Assembly: GCF_001305515.1 (NCBI RefSeq) | Contig: NZ_LJYW01000001.1 | Span: 1,055,961-1,119,960, forward strand | DNA from: Prosthecodimorpha hirschii | GTDB lineage: Bacteria > Pseudomonadota > Alphaproteobacteria > Rhizobiales > Ancalomicrobiaceae | Length of the DNA: 64,000 nt | Reading direction: 5' to 3' | Shown here: positions 16,250-26,854 of the stretch, piece after piece | Numbering within the stretch: position 1 is the first letter of the stretch | How the letters are laid out: each line of letters begins with the position of its first letter | The notes under the pieces: generated by a model | What the model saw: only the letters and a program-made list of their open reading frames with translations | What the model was told of the DNA's origin: nothing | Databases searched by the model: none | Position numbers and translations under genes: made by a program

Positions 16250-17170
16250 ATGACATCGCCCACCGCGCCCCTCACGTTCCGAACCGGCTTTGCCGCCGAT
16301 CCCGCCGCCCGTGCCGCCGTCGCCGCGCTGCTGAAGCCCGTGTTCGAGATCGACATCGCCCCGCTGGAACGGCTCGGCGGCTGGGAAGACGGCTCGGTGC
16401 CCTTCGCGTGGTTCGAGGGCGACGCTTGCATCGCCAATGTCACGGCGCATCCGAAGCCGATGATGCTGCAGGGAAAAGCCGTCACGCCCTGGTCGATCGT
16501 CTCGGTCGCGACCCGCCCCGACCGGCGCGGCCGCGGCCTGTTCGGCGACCTGATGGCGCGTGCGCTCGCCCATTGCGACCGGGAGACCGACCTCGTCATC
16601 CTGGGGACCGCGACGCCGGATCTCTACCGCCCCTTCGGGTTCCGGCCGATCGGCGAGCATGCCTTCGCAGGGCCCCCGCCGGCGCCGGTCCCCGCCTCGG
16701 GCCTCGGCGCGCGCCGGCTCGATCTCGCCGACGACGCCGATGCGGCACGGCTGGTCGCCCTGTTCGGCGACCGCGCGCCGGTCTCGACGATCTGCGGGCT
16801 CCGCGCCGACCGGCCCTTCTTCATGCTGAAGGCCCTGGAGGAGCCGCATATTTCGCTCGCCTGGCTCGAAGCCCTGCACGTGGTCGCCGCGATCGAGCCG
16901 GACGGCACATGCCTGCGGCTCCTGGACGTGGTCGGGCCGGCGATCCCCCCGCTCGCCGCCATCCTGGCCGAACTCGGCACCGGGTTGGGCGGTCAGAGGT
17001 TGGGCGGTCAGGGGCTGGACGGTCCCTCGAGCCGGATCGAAGTCTACTTCCCGCCCGACCGCCTCGCCTGGCAGCCGGCCGAGATCATGCCCGAAGACAG
17101 CGGCTGGATGGTCCGCGGCCCCTGGCCCCTCGACGGCGTCCCGGCCATGTTCTCGCCGATGACGCTTTAG
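16250..17170 (+). CDS. GNAT family N-acetyltransferase
   Basis: A 306-residue protein with an N-terminal GNAT domain. The acetyl-CoA site is 'VSVATRPDRRGRGLFGDLM' (R/QxxGxG/A), and the 'YRPFGFRPIGEHAF' segment is typical of Eis-like enzymes. The C-terminal half (about 160-306) is divergent, with a short Gly-rich insert that repeats 'GLGGQRLGGQGLDG'. It ends with 'VYFPPDRLAWQPAEIM', which resembles a sterol-carrier-like C-terminal domain only weakly. The ATG at 16250 is chosen; a TTG at 16235 is in frame. The substrate is unknown. A large inverted repeat element lies just downstream. Confidence 0.8.
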   Translation: MTSPTAPLTFRTGFAADPAARAAVAALLKPVFEIDIAPLERLGGWEDGSVPFAWFEGDACIANVTAHPKPMMLQGKAVTPWSIVSVATRPDRRGRGLFGDLMARALAHCDRETDLVILGTATPDLYRPFGFRPIGEHAFAGPPPAPVPASGLGARRLDLADDADAARLVALFGDRAPVSTICGLRADRPFFMLKALEEPHISLAWLEALHVVAAIEPDGTCLRLLDVVGPAIPPLAAILAELGTGLGGQRLGGQGLDGPSSRIEVYFPPDRLAWQPAEIMPEDSGWMVRGPWPLDGVPAMFSPMTL

Positions 17171-17203
17171 GCAACGTCCGACAGACACTCCGAGCCCGCC
17201 ATT

Positions 17204-17292
17204 CTGTCATCCCCGGGCTTGTCCCGGGGATCCAGTGCGAAAGCCAAGCTCTTGAGAAATCTGGATCCCCGGGACAAGCCCGGGGATGACAG
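17204..17292. repeat. Perfect 32-bp inverted repeat, REP/BIME-like element
   Basis: Arms 17204-17235 and 17261-17292 are exact reverse complements over 32 bases, with a 25-base loop. Each arm also contains the near-palindrome CCCCGGG-CTTGT-CCCGGGG. It lies in the convergent gap between the GNAT gene and the FAD oxidoreductase gene. Dispersed palindromes with a CCCCGGG core are common between genes in alphaproteobacteria. It would form a very stable hairpin in RNA from either strand and so may stop or stabilise both messages. Confidence 0.85.
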
Positions 17293-17353
17293 GACTGGAG
17301 TTGCCCGCTTCGGATCGGGGTCACGAAGCGTTCTTCAACACCCCGCACGGCCC

Positions 17354-18457
17354 TCAGTCCAACTGCCCCGCCACCATCGCGGCGATGGCCAGGGACGCGG
17401 TCAGGCCGGGGCTTTCGATGCCGAACAGGAGGGACAGGCCGGCGATGCCGTGGTCGGCGGGGCCGGCGATCAGGAAATCGCGGGCCGGTTCGCCCGGACG
17501 GGACAGTTTGGGCCGGATGCCGGCATAGCCGGGCGCGAGCGCATCCTCGGGCAGAGCCGGCCAGTAGCGCCGGATCGCGGCCGCGAAGGCCGGCGCGCGC
17601 GACGGATCGACCCGGTAGTCGAGCGTCTCGACCCATTCGACATCCGGGCCGAAGCGGGCCTGGCCGGCCATGTCGAGGGTCAGATGCGTGCCGAGCCCGC
17701 CCGGCACCGGCACCGGATAGATCAGCCGCGAGAAGGGTGCGCGGCCCGACAGTGTGAAGTAGTTGCCCTTGGCGTAGCGCGTCTCGGGCACATGGCAGGC
17801 CGGCAGGCCCTCGATGCGGCGGGCGAGATCGGAGGCCTGCAGGCCGGCGGCGACGATCAGGCGGCGCGCCTTGAGCCGCATCGGCTCCGCCCCGCCGACC
17901 GCGACCTCGAAGCCGTCCGCGACCACCCGCGCAGCCTCGAAGGGCGACAGAAACGCGAAGGCCGCGCCGGCCGCCTCCGCATCGTCGCGGAGCGCCGCCA
18001 TATAGGCGTGGCTGTCGACGATGCCGGTCGAGGGCGAGACCAGCGCCGCGACGGTGGTCTCCAGCGCCGGCTCAAGCGCCCGGGCGGCCGGCCCGTCGAC
18101 GAATTCCAGATCGTCCGCGCCGTTGGCGGCCGCTCGCGCGCGGATCGCGGCCAGGAGCTCGGCCTCCTCGGCCGTCACCGCGACGATCAGCTTGCCCGAC
18201 CGGCGATGCGGCACGCCGCGCGCGGCGCAATAGGCGTAGAGCGCCTTGCGGCCCTCGACGCAGAGCCGGGCCATCAGGCTGCCGGCCGGATAGTAGATGC
18301 CGGCATGGATCACCTCGCTGTTGCGCGAGGAGGTCTCCGTCCCGATGGCATCGGCTGCCTCGACCACGATGGTCTCGCGGCCCGCCGTGGCGAGCGCGCG
18401 GGCGATGGCGAGGCCGACCACGCCGGCGCCGACCACGATGCTGTCGACCGTCTCCAT
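17354..18457 (-). CDS. FAD-dependent oxidoreductase, L-2-hydroxyglutarate dehydrogenase-like
   Basis: A 367-residue flavoprotein of the DAO family. The dinucleotide-binding motif is near the start: '[18 protein letters not shown]' (about residues 6-23). '[20 protein letters not shown]' is characteristic of the L-2-hydroxyglutarate oxidase group, as are '[12 protein letters not shown]' and 'GLGTHLTLD'. These enzymes oxidise L-2-hydroxyglutarate to 2-oxoglutarate, a repair reaction, with electrons passing to quinone or oxygen. The ATG at 18457 puts the Rossmann motif at the very N-terminus; an upstream in-frame start at 18478 adds Gly/Arg residues only. recQ lies upstream on the same strand, 43 bp away, with no evident functional link. 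Confidence 0.85.
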   Translation of the reverse strand: METVDSIVVGAGVVGLAIARALATAGRETIVVEAADAIGTETSSRNSEVIHAGIYYPAGSLMARLCVEGRKALYAYCAARGVPHRRSGKLIVAVTAEEAELLAAIRARAAANGADDLEFVDGPAARALEPALETTVAALVSPSTGIVDSHAYMAALRDDAEAAGAAFAFLSPFEAARVVADGFEVAVGGAEPMRLKARRLIVAAGLQASDLARRIEGLPACHVPETRYAKGNYFTLSGRAPFSRLIYPVPVPGGLGTHLTLDMAGQARFGPDVEWVETLDYRVDPSRAPAFAAAIRRYWPALPEDALAPGYAGIRPKLSRPGEPARDFLIAGPADHGIAGLSLLFGIESPGLTASLAIAAMVAGQLD

Positions 18458-18500
18458 CGTGCCCCCCCGCCCCCACAAAACCGACTTCAGGTCGTCCCGC

Positions 18501-20336
<1,836 letters not shown>

Positions 20337-20461
20337 GCGGGGGACCGGTGGGCGTGCGGGACCAGGACGACGGACGGCGGGGTGACTCGCGGGTCGAACC
20401 GGCCGGACGGATCACGGAGACCTATCGGCTCCGCCGGCGGGGGTCAACGCGCAGGATGGGG

Positions 20462-21547
20462 TCAAGTCTGTGCCTGCGGGGCCGGGGCGGCGGGAAAGTG
20501 CCGGTCGAGATAGGCGGCGCGGTCGCGCACGGCGGCATTGCGGTCGGCGCGCAGGCGGGCGACGAAGGGCTCGATCGGTCCCAGCGCGGCGGCATGGAGG
20601 ATCAGCCCGTCGGCGGCGATCTTGCGCACCGAGGCGGCCGGGTCGGCGATGCCGGCCGCGATCAGGTCCGGCAGCGGCAGGTCGTGCCGGATCGGCCGCT
20701 CGGCCCAGACCGGAACCGCGCGAGCGATGCCGTAGCGCTTGTCGATCCATTCCACCTGCGTCCCGGCATGCCAGGCGGCGCGGCCCTCGAGCAGGGCCTT
20801 GAGCGCCAGCGCACGCACGGCCGGGGTCGCCGCGGTGCCGGCGAGACGCGGCAGGACACCATCCAAACCGTCCTGGCGCAGGGCGAGCCGCAGCACACGG
20901 TGCGGAGCGCCGGTGGCGGTCGTGCCGAGAATGCCGGCCAGTGCGGCGGCGACATCGGGCCGCGCGACGAGTGCTTCGAGTTCGGCCCGCTCGTTCGTGC
21001 CCCAGCGCCCCCAAACGCGGCTGCGCTCGATCAACGCCATGGCGGCGGCGGCGATCACGCCCGGATCGGTCGCCACGCCGCAGCGCCGCATGGCCGCGAC
21101 GGCGGCAGCCCGCACGGGGGCCGCCCAGTCGTTCAGCCGGACCGCCAGCGCGGCGACGCGGAACGGCGAGACCATCGGCCCCTTGAGCCGGCGAAGGGCC
21201 GCCTCACGTACATAGCCGTTCGAATCGAACAGCAGGACCCAGGCGAGATCCGGCGCCGCCTCGATCCGCCCATCGAACATCACGATGCGTCGCCAGTGGC
21301 GATCGTCGCCGGGATCCGCCGCATCATGGCCCATGCAGCCGGACAGGATCGCCGCAGCGACCTCGTACTCGACCGCAAAGACCGCTTCGGGTGAAAGCGC
21401 GTCCAAGGCCGCCAGGGCGTCCCGGAGCGCCGGGGGCGAGGCATCGTCCCCGGCCAAGTCCGCCCCGAGCCTTGCGATCCGCGACCGTGCATCCGGCGAC
21501 AGCATGGGTGCGGGACGGCGGGGCGCAAAGGCGGGGGTGGCGGCCAT
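20462..21547 (-). CDS. Conserved hypothetical protein with HEAT-like helical repeats
   Basis: A 361-residue, Ala/Arg/Leu-rich, all-helical soluble protein. Repeated helix pairs of HEAT type can be seen: 'SNGYVREAALRRLKG', 'WAAPVRAAAVAAMRRCG', 'DPAASVRKIAADGLILHAA', 'DRNAAVRDRAAYLDRHF'. It has no enzyme motif, signal peptide or membrane span. Such solenoids are usually protein-binding scaffolds. The ATG at 21547 has an AGGAGA site seven bases upstream, so it is preferred to the internal ATG at 21505. It lies between recQ and the malonate regulator on the same strand without overlap. The partner is unknown. Confidence 0.72.
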   Translation of the reverse strand: MAATPAFAPRRPAPMLSPDARSRIARLGADLAGDDASPPALRDALAALDALSPEAVFAVEYEVAAAILSGCMGHDAADPGDDRHWRRIVMFDGRIEAAPDLAWVLLFDSNGYVREAALRRLKGPMVSPFRVAALAVRLNDWAAPVRAAAVAAMRRCGVATDPGVIAAAAMALIERSRVWGRWGTNERAELEALVARPDVAAALAGILGTTATGAPHRVLRLALRQDGLDGVLPRLAGTAATPAVRALALKALLEGRAAWHAGTQVEWIDKRYGIARAVPVWAERPIRHDLPLPDLIAAGIADPAASVRKIAADGLILHAAALGPIEPFVARLRADRNAAVRDRAAYLDRHFPAAPAPQAQT

Positions 21548-21646
21548 GAGCGTTGTCTCCTGGCGGTGTCCCGCCCAGGATAGGCGAGAACGTCATTCCC
21601 CGATGGATCGATTCCAAAACGACGGTCGCTGCGGCCGTCGCCGCCC

Positions 21647-22309
21647 CTACTCCGCCGCCAGATTGTACTGGGCCAGCGAGGCCATCAGGTCGGCGAAGCG
21701 TTCGCCCTGGACGGTGACATGGGCGCGGGCGCGGTCGGCGGCCTGGGCGGGATCGCCATCGAGGATCGCCTGGACGATGCCGTCATGCTCGCGCCAGGAG
21801 GCGCCGACGCGGTTGCGGACGCGCAGCTGCAGGCGGCGATAGGGCTTCAGCCGGGCGTGCATGCGCCGGGCCTCCTCCTCGAGCACGCCGTTGCGCGCCG
21901 CCCGATAAAGCGCATAGTGGAACCGTTCGTTCTCATAATAGTAGGCGTCCGGATCCTCGCGTTCGGCGGCGGCGCGGCAGGAGGCATGGGCTTCCAGGAG
22001 GGCGGCGCGGTCGGCGTCGGACAGGCGGCGGGCGGCGAGACGGGCGCACATCGCCTCCAGTTCCGCCATCACCTCGAACATCTCGACCAGCCGCTCCGGC
22101 CCGATCCGCACCACCGTGGCGCCGCGCCGAAGCCGGATCTCGACGAAACCGGCGGCGGCAAGCTGCTGCAGCGCCTCGCGGATCGGCGTGCGCGAGACGG
22201 CGAAGCGATTGGCCAGTTGGACCTCGTCGAGCTTTTCGCCCGGCGCCAGCACGCCGGTCACGATCAGTCCCTCGATCTCGTCGCGCAGGCGATGGGCTGT
22301 GCTCACCAT
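21647..22309 (-). CDS. matR: GntR family (FCD) regulator of the malonate locus, MatR-like
   Basis: A 220-residue GntR regulator. The N-terminal winged helix includes 'GVLAPGEKLDEVQLANRFAVSRTPIREALQQLAAAGFVEI'. The C-terminal FCD ligand domain carries candidate metal/ligand residues in 'YYYENERFHYALYRAARN' and 'WREHDGIVQAI'. It is transcribed away from the TRAP and malonyl-CoA genes, across a gap holding the palindrome GTGTATACAC, so it most likely controls them in response to malonate or malonyl-CoA, as MatR does in rhizobia. The start at 22309 is chosen; an ATG at 22321 is in frame and adds four residues. Confidence 0.83.
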   Translation of the reverse strand: MVSTAHRLRDEIEGLIVTGVLAPGEKLDEVQLANRFAVSRTPIREALQQLAAAGFVEIRLRRGATVVRIGPERLVEMFEVMAELEAMCARLAARRLSDADRAALLEAHASCRAAAEREDPDAYYYENERFHYALYRAARNGVLEEEARRMHARLKPYRRLQLRVRNRVGASWREHDGIVQAILDGDPAQAADRARAHVTVQGERFADLMASLAQYNLAAE

Positions 22310-22340
22310 ACCGGGCCCCATGCATTCTCGTTGTCATTTT

Positions 22341-22350
22341 GTGTATACAC
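22341..22350. promoter_or_regulatory. Palindromic operator for the GntR/FCD regulator
   Basis: GTGTATACAC is a perfect 10-bp palindrome 31 bp upstream of the regulator start and 150 bp upstream of dctP. The core GTATAC is shared with operators of FCD-type GntR proteins. The MatR site described in rhizobia is, to my recollection, TTGTATACAA, which matches the central eight bases. A TTGACC hexamer follows at 22356. Confidence 0.7.
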
Positions 22351-22499
22351 GAGACTTGACCCTGTGTCCAACCGATGACAAGGTTCCGGCTATCGTATGG
22401 CTGACTGCGCCGTTCTCCAACCGGAGCGCGGACGAAGAACGCGGCATCGCAACCGCGCACCCGCAGGGACGAGCCATCCAACGAAGAGAGGATCGCCCC

Positions 22500-23525
22500 A
22501 TGACCACGAGCCGCCGTTCCCTCCTGAAATTCGCCGCCGCCGCCCCGGCCGCCGCGCTCCTGCCCTGGAGCCCGGCCCGCGCCGCCGCCCGGCTCAAGAT
22601 CTCGCACCAATTCCCCGGCGGCACGACCGACGAGGGCGACTTCCGCGACCGTCTCTGCCGCAAGTTCGCCGCCGAGATCGCCAAGCGCTCGAACGGCGAG
22701 CTCGGCGCCGACGTCTATGCCGGCTCGTCGCTGATGAAGACCAATGCCCAGTTCAGCGCGCTCCGCAAGAGCGCGCTCGACCTGTCGCTCTATCCGCTCT
22801 CCTATGCCGGCGGCGAGGTGCCCGAGACCAATATCGGCCTGATGCCGGGCCTGGTCACGTCCTACAAACAGGGCATGGCCTGGAAGACGGCGCCGGTCGG
22901 CAAGATGCTGACCGACCTTCTCGCCGAGAAGGGCGTCATCGTGGTCACCTGGATGTGGCAGGCCGGCGGCGTCGCCAGCCGCGAGAAGCCGCTGGTCAAT
23001 CCGGAGGACGCCAAGGGCCTCAAGGTCCGCGGCGGATCGCGCGAGATGGACCTCGTGCTGCAGGCGGCCGGCGCGGCCGTCCTGTCGCTGCCGTCGAACG
23101 AACTCTATGCCGCCATGCAGACCGGCGCCTGCGATGCCGGCATCACCTCCTCGACCAGCCTGATCTCGTTCCGGCTGGAGGAGATCGCCAAGCACCTGAC
23201 CACCGGACGCGGCAAGGCCTACTGGTACATGTTCGAGCCGTTGCTGATGTCCAAGACGATCTTCGACGGACTGACCAAGGAACAGCAGAAGCTGATCATG
23301 GAGGTCGGCGCCGAGATGGAAGCCTTCGGCACGGCCGAAGCCCAGAAGGACGACGAGGCGGTGGCCAAGGTCTACGCCAAGGCCGGCGCCAAGATCTACG
23401 ATCTCGACGATGCCGTCGTCGACAAGTGGCGGGCGATCGCGCGCGACACCGCCTGGAAGGACTACGCGGCCAAGAACGCCAATTGCGCCAAGCTCCTGGA
23501 TCTGGCCCTGCAGGTCTCCGCCTGA
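22500..23525 (+). CDS. dctP: TRAP transporter substrate-binding protein DctP (likely malonate)
   Basis: A 341-residue periplasmic binding protein of the DctP family. Residues 4-10, 'SRRSLLK', plus the hydrophobic stretch ending 'SPARAAA', form a twin-arginine-type signal, so export may be through Tat. The mature part has 'KISHQFPGGTTDEGDF', 'FKGLKVRG'-like 'AKGLKVRGGSREMDLVLQAAGA' and the conserved Arg that binds carboxylates. With the downstream malonyl-CoA genes the substrate is most likely malonate or a close dicarboxylate. The ATG at 22500 has GAGAGGA upstream. The stop overlaps dctQ by one base. Confidence 0.88.
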   Translation: MTTSRRSLLKFAAAAPAAALLPWSPARAAARLKISHQFPGGTTDEGDFRDRLCRKFAAEIAKRSNGELGADVYAGSSLMKTNAQFSALRKSALDLSLYPLSYAGGEVPETNIGLMPGLVTSYKQGMAWKTAPVGKMLTDLLAEKGVIVVTWMWQAGGVASREKPLVNPEDAKGLKVRGGSREMDLVLQAAGAAVLSLPSNELYAAMQTGACDAGITSSTSLISFRLEEIAKHLTTGRGKAYWYMFEPLLMSKTIFDGLTKEQQKLIMEVGAEMEAFGTAEAQKDDEAVAKVYAKAGAKIYDLDDAVVDKWRAIARDTAWKDYAAKNANCAKLLDLALQVSA

Positions 23526-24070
23526 TGAGCCACGCCCCCGTCGCCGGGCCGGCCCCCATGCCGGCCCCCTCCAACACGGTGCTCGCGCTTCTGGCGCGGG
23601 CGCTCGGCCTGCTCAACGGCGCGATCGTGGTCGCCGCCTCGATCGCGCTGGTGCTCGCCTGCGTGATTCTCAGCCATTCGGTGGTGGTGCGCTACTTCCT
23701 GCACCAGCCGACCTACTGGCAGGACGAGGCGGCCGTGTTCCTGCTCGTCGGCGCGACCTTCCTGTCCGCCGCCTATGTCCAGTCCCGGCGCGGCCATATC
23801 GGCATCGAGGCCTTCGCGTCGATCCTGCCGGCCGGCATCGACCGGCTGCGCCGGCTCCTCATCGACGTGGCCAGCCTCGCCTTCTGCGCCTTCTTCGCGT
23901 GGAAGTCCTGGACGCTGCTGCATGAGGCCTGGGTCGACGGCCAGGTCACGTCCTCGACCTGGGCGCCGCCGCTCTGGATCCCCTATGCGGCGATGACCGG
24001 CGGCATGGCCCTGCTCTGCCTGCAGATCGCCCTACAGGTCGCCCTCTGGTTCGATCGGGGGCGCGCATGA
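23525..24070 (+). CDS. dctQ: TRAP transporter small permease DctQ
   Basis: A 181-residue membrane protein with four predicted helices: 'AIVVAASIALVLACVILSHS', 'AAVFLLVGATFLSAAYVQ', 'LLIDVASLAFCAFFAWKSW' and 'PLWIPYAAMTGGMALLCLQIAL'. The order, length and 'WQDEAA' segment after helix 1 match DctQ. It pairs with DctM to form the Na+-coupled TRAP membrane unit. The ATG overlaps the dctP stop (TGATG), and the gene overlaps dctM by four bases, so the three genes are translationally coupled. Confidence 0.88.
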   Translation: MSHAPVAGPAPMPAPSNTVLALLARALGLLNGAIVVAASIALVLACVILSHSVVVRYFLHQPTYWQDEAAVFLLVGATFLSAAYVQSRRGHIGIEAFASILPAGIDRLRRLLIDVASLAFCAFFAWKSWTLLHEAWVDGQVTSSTWAPPLWIPYAAMTGGMALLCLQIALQVALWFDRGRA

Positions 24071-25419
24071 GCACGCTGTCGATCGGTCTTCTCTACGGCG
24101 GCGCCACGCTGGCGGTGATGTTCTCCGGCATGCCGATCGCCTTCGCGCTGGGCGCCGTGGCGGTCGTGTTCATGGCCGTCTTCATGCCGGCCGCGGCGCT
24201 CGATACGGTCACCCAGAATGTCTACGAGGAAATGGCCTCGATCACGCTCCTGTCGATCCCGCTCTTCATCCTGAAGGGTGCGGCGATCGGCCGGTCGCGG
24301 GCCGGCCAGGATCTCTATTCGGCGATCCATGCCTGGATGTACCAGATCCCCGGCGGCCTCGGCATCGCCAACGTCTTCGCCTGCGCGGTCTTCGCCGCCA
24401 TGGCCGGCTCGTCGCCCGCGACCTGCTCGGCGATCGGCTCGGCCGGCATCCCGGAGATGCGCAAGCGCGGCTATTCGGGCAGCTTCGCGGCCGGGATCAT
24501 CGCGGCCGGCGGCACGCTCGGCATCCTGCTGCCGCCCTCGGTGACCATGATCCTGTTCGCGGTCGCGGCCGAACAGTCGCTCGGCCGCCTGTTCCTGGCC
24601 GGCATCGGTCCGGGATTGCTGCTGGTCGGCCTGTTCACGGTCTACGCGGTCTATCGCTACCGGCGCGAATATGCCGCCGCCAAGGCCGCCTACGACCGGG
24701 CCGGGACGCCGCACGCGATCCTGAAGCGCGAGCAGCTGACCATGGTCGAACGCTTCTCGACCCTGCCGCGAGTGCTGCCCTTCGTGATCCTCCTGACCGG
24801 CGTCATGGTCGCGCTCTACGGCGGCTATGCGACGCCGTCCGAGACCGCCGGTCTCGGCGGCATCCTGGCGCTGATCCTGATCGCGCTCATCTACCGGGTC
24901 TGGACCCCGACCGATCTCGGGCCGATCCTGACGGCGACGCTCAGGGAGGCGACCATGCTGATGATGATCATCGGCATGTCGCTGCTCTACTCCTACGTGA
25001 TGAGCTACCTGCATCTGAGCCAGGCGGCCGCCCAGGCGATCGTCGCGCTCGGGCTCGGCAAATGGCTGCTGCTCGCCGCCATCCTGCTGATGGTCGTGGT
25101 GCTCGGCTTCTTCCTGCCGCCGGTCTCGATCATCCTGATGACCGCGCCGATCATCCTGCCGCCGCTCAAGGCCGCCGGCTTCGATCTGGTCTGGTTCGGC
25201 GTGGTGATGACCATCGTCATGGAGATGGGCCTGATCCATCCCCCGGTCGGCCTGAACATCTTCGTGATCAAGAACATCGCGCCGGACATTCCGCTCAAGG
25301 ACGTCATCTACGGGACATTGCCCTATGTCCTCCTGATGGCGCTCGCGGTGGTCATCCTGTGCTTCCTGCCGGGCATCGCGACATGGCTGCCGGACCTCAT
25401 CATGGGGACAAGATCGTGA
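24067..25419 (+). CDS. dctM: TRAP transporter large permease DctM
   Basis: A 450-residue membrane protein with about 12 hydrophobic segments. It has the DctM landmarks 'SIPLFILKGAAIGRS', 'GGLGIANVFACAVFAAMAGSSPATCSAIG' and 'GGTLGILLPPSVTMILFAV', plus a second similar loop, 'FFLPPVSIILMTAPIILPPL'. DctM carries the substrate and sodium path of TRAP carriers. It follows dctQ with an ATGA overlap, and its TGA overlaps the malonyl-CoA decarboxylase start, tying uptake directly to metabolism. Confidence 0.92.
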   Translation: MSTLSIGLLYGGATLAVMFSGMPIAFALGAVAVVFMAVFMPAAALDTVTQNVYEEMASITLLSIPLFILKGAAIGRSRAGQDLYSAIHAWMYQIPGGLGIANVFACAVFAAMAGSSPATCSAIGSAGIPEMRKRGYSGSFAAGIIAAGGTLGILLPPSVTMILFAVAAEQSLGRLFLAGIGPGLLLVGLFTVYAVYRYRREYAAAKAAYDRAGTPHAILKREQLTMVERFSTLPRVLPFVILLTGVMVALYGGYATPSETAGLGGILALILIALIYRVWTPTDLGPILTATLREATMLMMIIGMSLLYSYVMSYLHLSQAAAQAIVALGLGKWLLLAAILLMVVVLGFFLPPVSIILMTAPIILPPLKAAGFDLVWFGVVMTIVMEMGLIHPPVGLNIFVIKNIAPDIPLKDVIYGTLPYVLLMALAVVILCFLPGIATWLPDLIMGTRS

Positions 25420-26771
25420 TGAATATCACCTATATGGCCGAGCTTCTGGCGACCGTGAGCGAACGTGCCTCGCGTCTCGTCGGGCTCGGCCCGAAACCGC
25501 GGTCGACGGCGGAGCGGGGCGACATTGCCGCGCTCGCCGCCGATCTCGTCTCCCATCGCGGCGAAGCCTCCGGCGTCGCCATCGCCCGCGAGATCCTCGC
25601 CCGCTACGACGCGCTCGGCACCGACGAGAAGGTCCGCTTCCTGTCCGGGCTGGTCGAGCGCTTCGGCCCGGACGAGGAGCGCGTCGCCCGCGCGGTCGAG
25701 TCCTGGCGGGCGGATCCCTCGCCGGTGGCGGTCAGCGAACTGCACATCGCCGCCGAGCCGCGCCGGCAGGAATTGCTGCGCCGGCTGAACCTCGCCCCCG
25801 GCGGCACGCTGGCGCTGGTGCATCTGCGCGAGGACGTGCTCGACCTGATGGGCGACGAGCCGACTCTGAAGGTGCTCGACATCGACCTCGTCCATCTGTT
25901 CTCGTCCTGGTTCAACCGCGGCTTCCTGGTGGTCCGCCGGATCGACTGGTCGACCCCGGCCAACATCCTGGAGAAGCTGATCGAATACGAGGCCGTGCAC
26001 GAGATCGACGGCTGGGACGACCTGCGCCGCCGGATCGAGCCGGCCGACCGGCGCTGCTACGCCTTCTTCCACCCCCAGCTCGCCGACGAGCCGCTGATCT
26101 TCGTCGAGATCGCGCTGACCACCGGCATTCCGTCCGCCATCGGCCCGCTGCTCGCCGCCGACCGCCGGCCGCTCGCCCCCAAGGAGGCGACCACGGCGGT
26201 GTTCTATTCGATCTCCAACTGCCAGCAGGGCCTTGCCGGCATCTCCTTCGGCTCGTTCCTGATCAAGCAGGTGGTCGACGAACTGAAGCGCGACCTGCCG
26301 CAGCTGACGACCTTCGTGACCCTGTCGCCGGCGCCGGGCTTCGCCGCCTGGCTCGATCGCGAGCGCAATGCCGAGACGAGCCCGCTGACCCCGTCCGACC
26401 GCCAGACGCTCGACCTCCTCGACCGGCCCGGCTGGCATCTCGACAAGGCCGTCACCGACCGGATCGAGCCGGTCATGCGCAACGCCGCTGCGCGCTACTT
26501 TCTGGAGGCGCGGACGCCCAAGGGCCGTCCGGTCGACCCCGTCGCCCGCTTCCATCTCGGCAACGGCGCGCGGCTCGAACAGATCGACGTGTTCGGCGAT
26601 ACCAGCCCGCGCGGTCTCGCCCAGGCCTATGGGCTGATGGTCAACTACCTTTACGACCTCGACCGCATCGAAGAAAACCACGAGGCCTACGCGGACAAGG
26701 GCGCCACCGCAGCCTCGAGCGCCGTCCGCGCCCTCCTCAAGCGGGATGCGACCTCGCGCGAACTCGTCTGA
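25419..26771 (+). CDS. matA: Malonyl-CoA decarboxylase
   Basis: A 450-residue malonyl-CoA decarboxylase, converting malonyl-CoA to acetyl-CoA and CO2. An N-terminal helical domain (to about 180) is followed by a GNAT-like catalytic domain with 'VVRRIDWSTPANILEKLI', 'ALTTGIPSAIGPLLA', 'FYSISNCQQGLAGISFGSFLIKQVV', 'TFVTLSPAPGFAAWL' and 'RFHLGNGARLEQID'. Ser in 'SPAPGF' and His in 'RFHLGNGA' correspond to the catalytic region of the family. The start is the ATG at 25419, overlapping the dctM stop by one base; a GTG at 25416 is in frame. It works with the downstream ligase to turn imported malonate into acetyl-CoA. Confidence 0.92.
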   Translation: MNITYMAELLATVSERASRLVGLGPKPRSTAERGDIAALAADLVSHRGEASGVAIAREILARYDALGTDEKVRFLSGLVERFGPDEERVARAVESWRADPSPVAVSELHIAAEPRRQELLRRLNLAPGGTLALVHLREDVLDLMGDEPTLKVLDIDLVHLFSSWFNRGFLVVRRIDWSTPANILEKLIEYEAVHEIDGWDDLRRRIEPADRRCYAFFHPQLADEPLIFVEIALTTGIPSAIGPLLAADRRPLAPKEATTAVFYSISNCQQGLAGISFGSFLIKQVVDELKRDLPQLTTFVTLSPAPGFAAWLDRERNAETSPLTPSDRQTLDLLDRPGWHLDKAVTDRIEPVMRNAAARYFLEARTPKGRPVDPVARFHLGNGARLEQIDVFGDTSPRGLAQAYGLMVNYLYDLDRIEENHEAYADKGATAASSAVRALLKRDATSRELV

Positions 26772-26854
26772 GCCGCACCGAGGCCTTCCGCCCGTCCCAT
26801 CATGCGCATCGCGGCGGCCCCAGCCGGGCCGTCCGCCCTCCGGGATCCCTGCCG

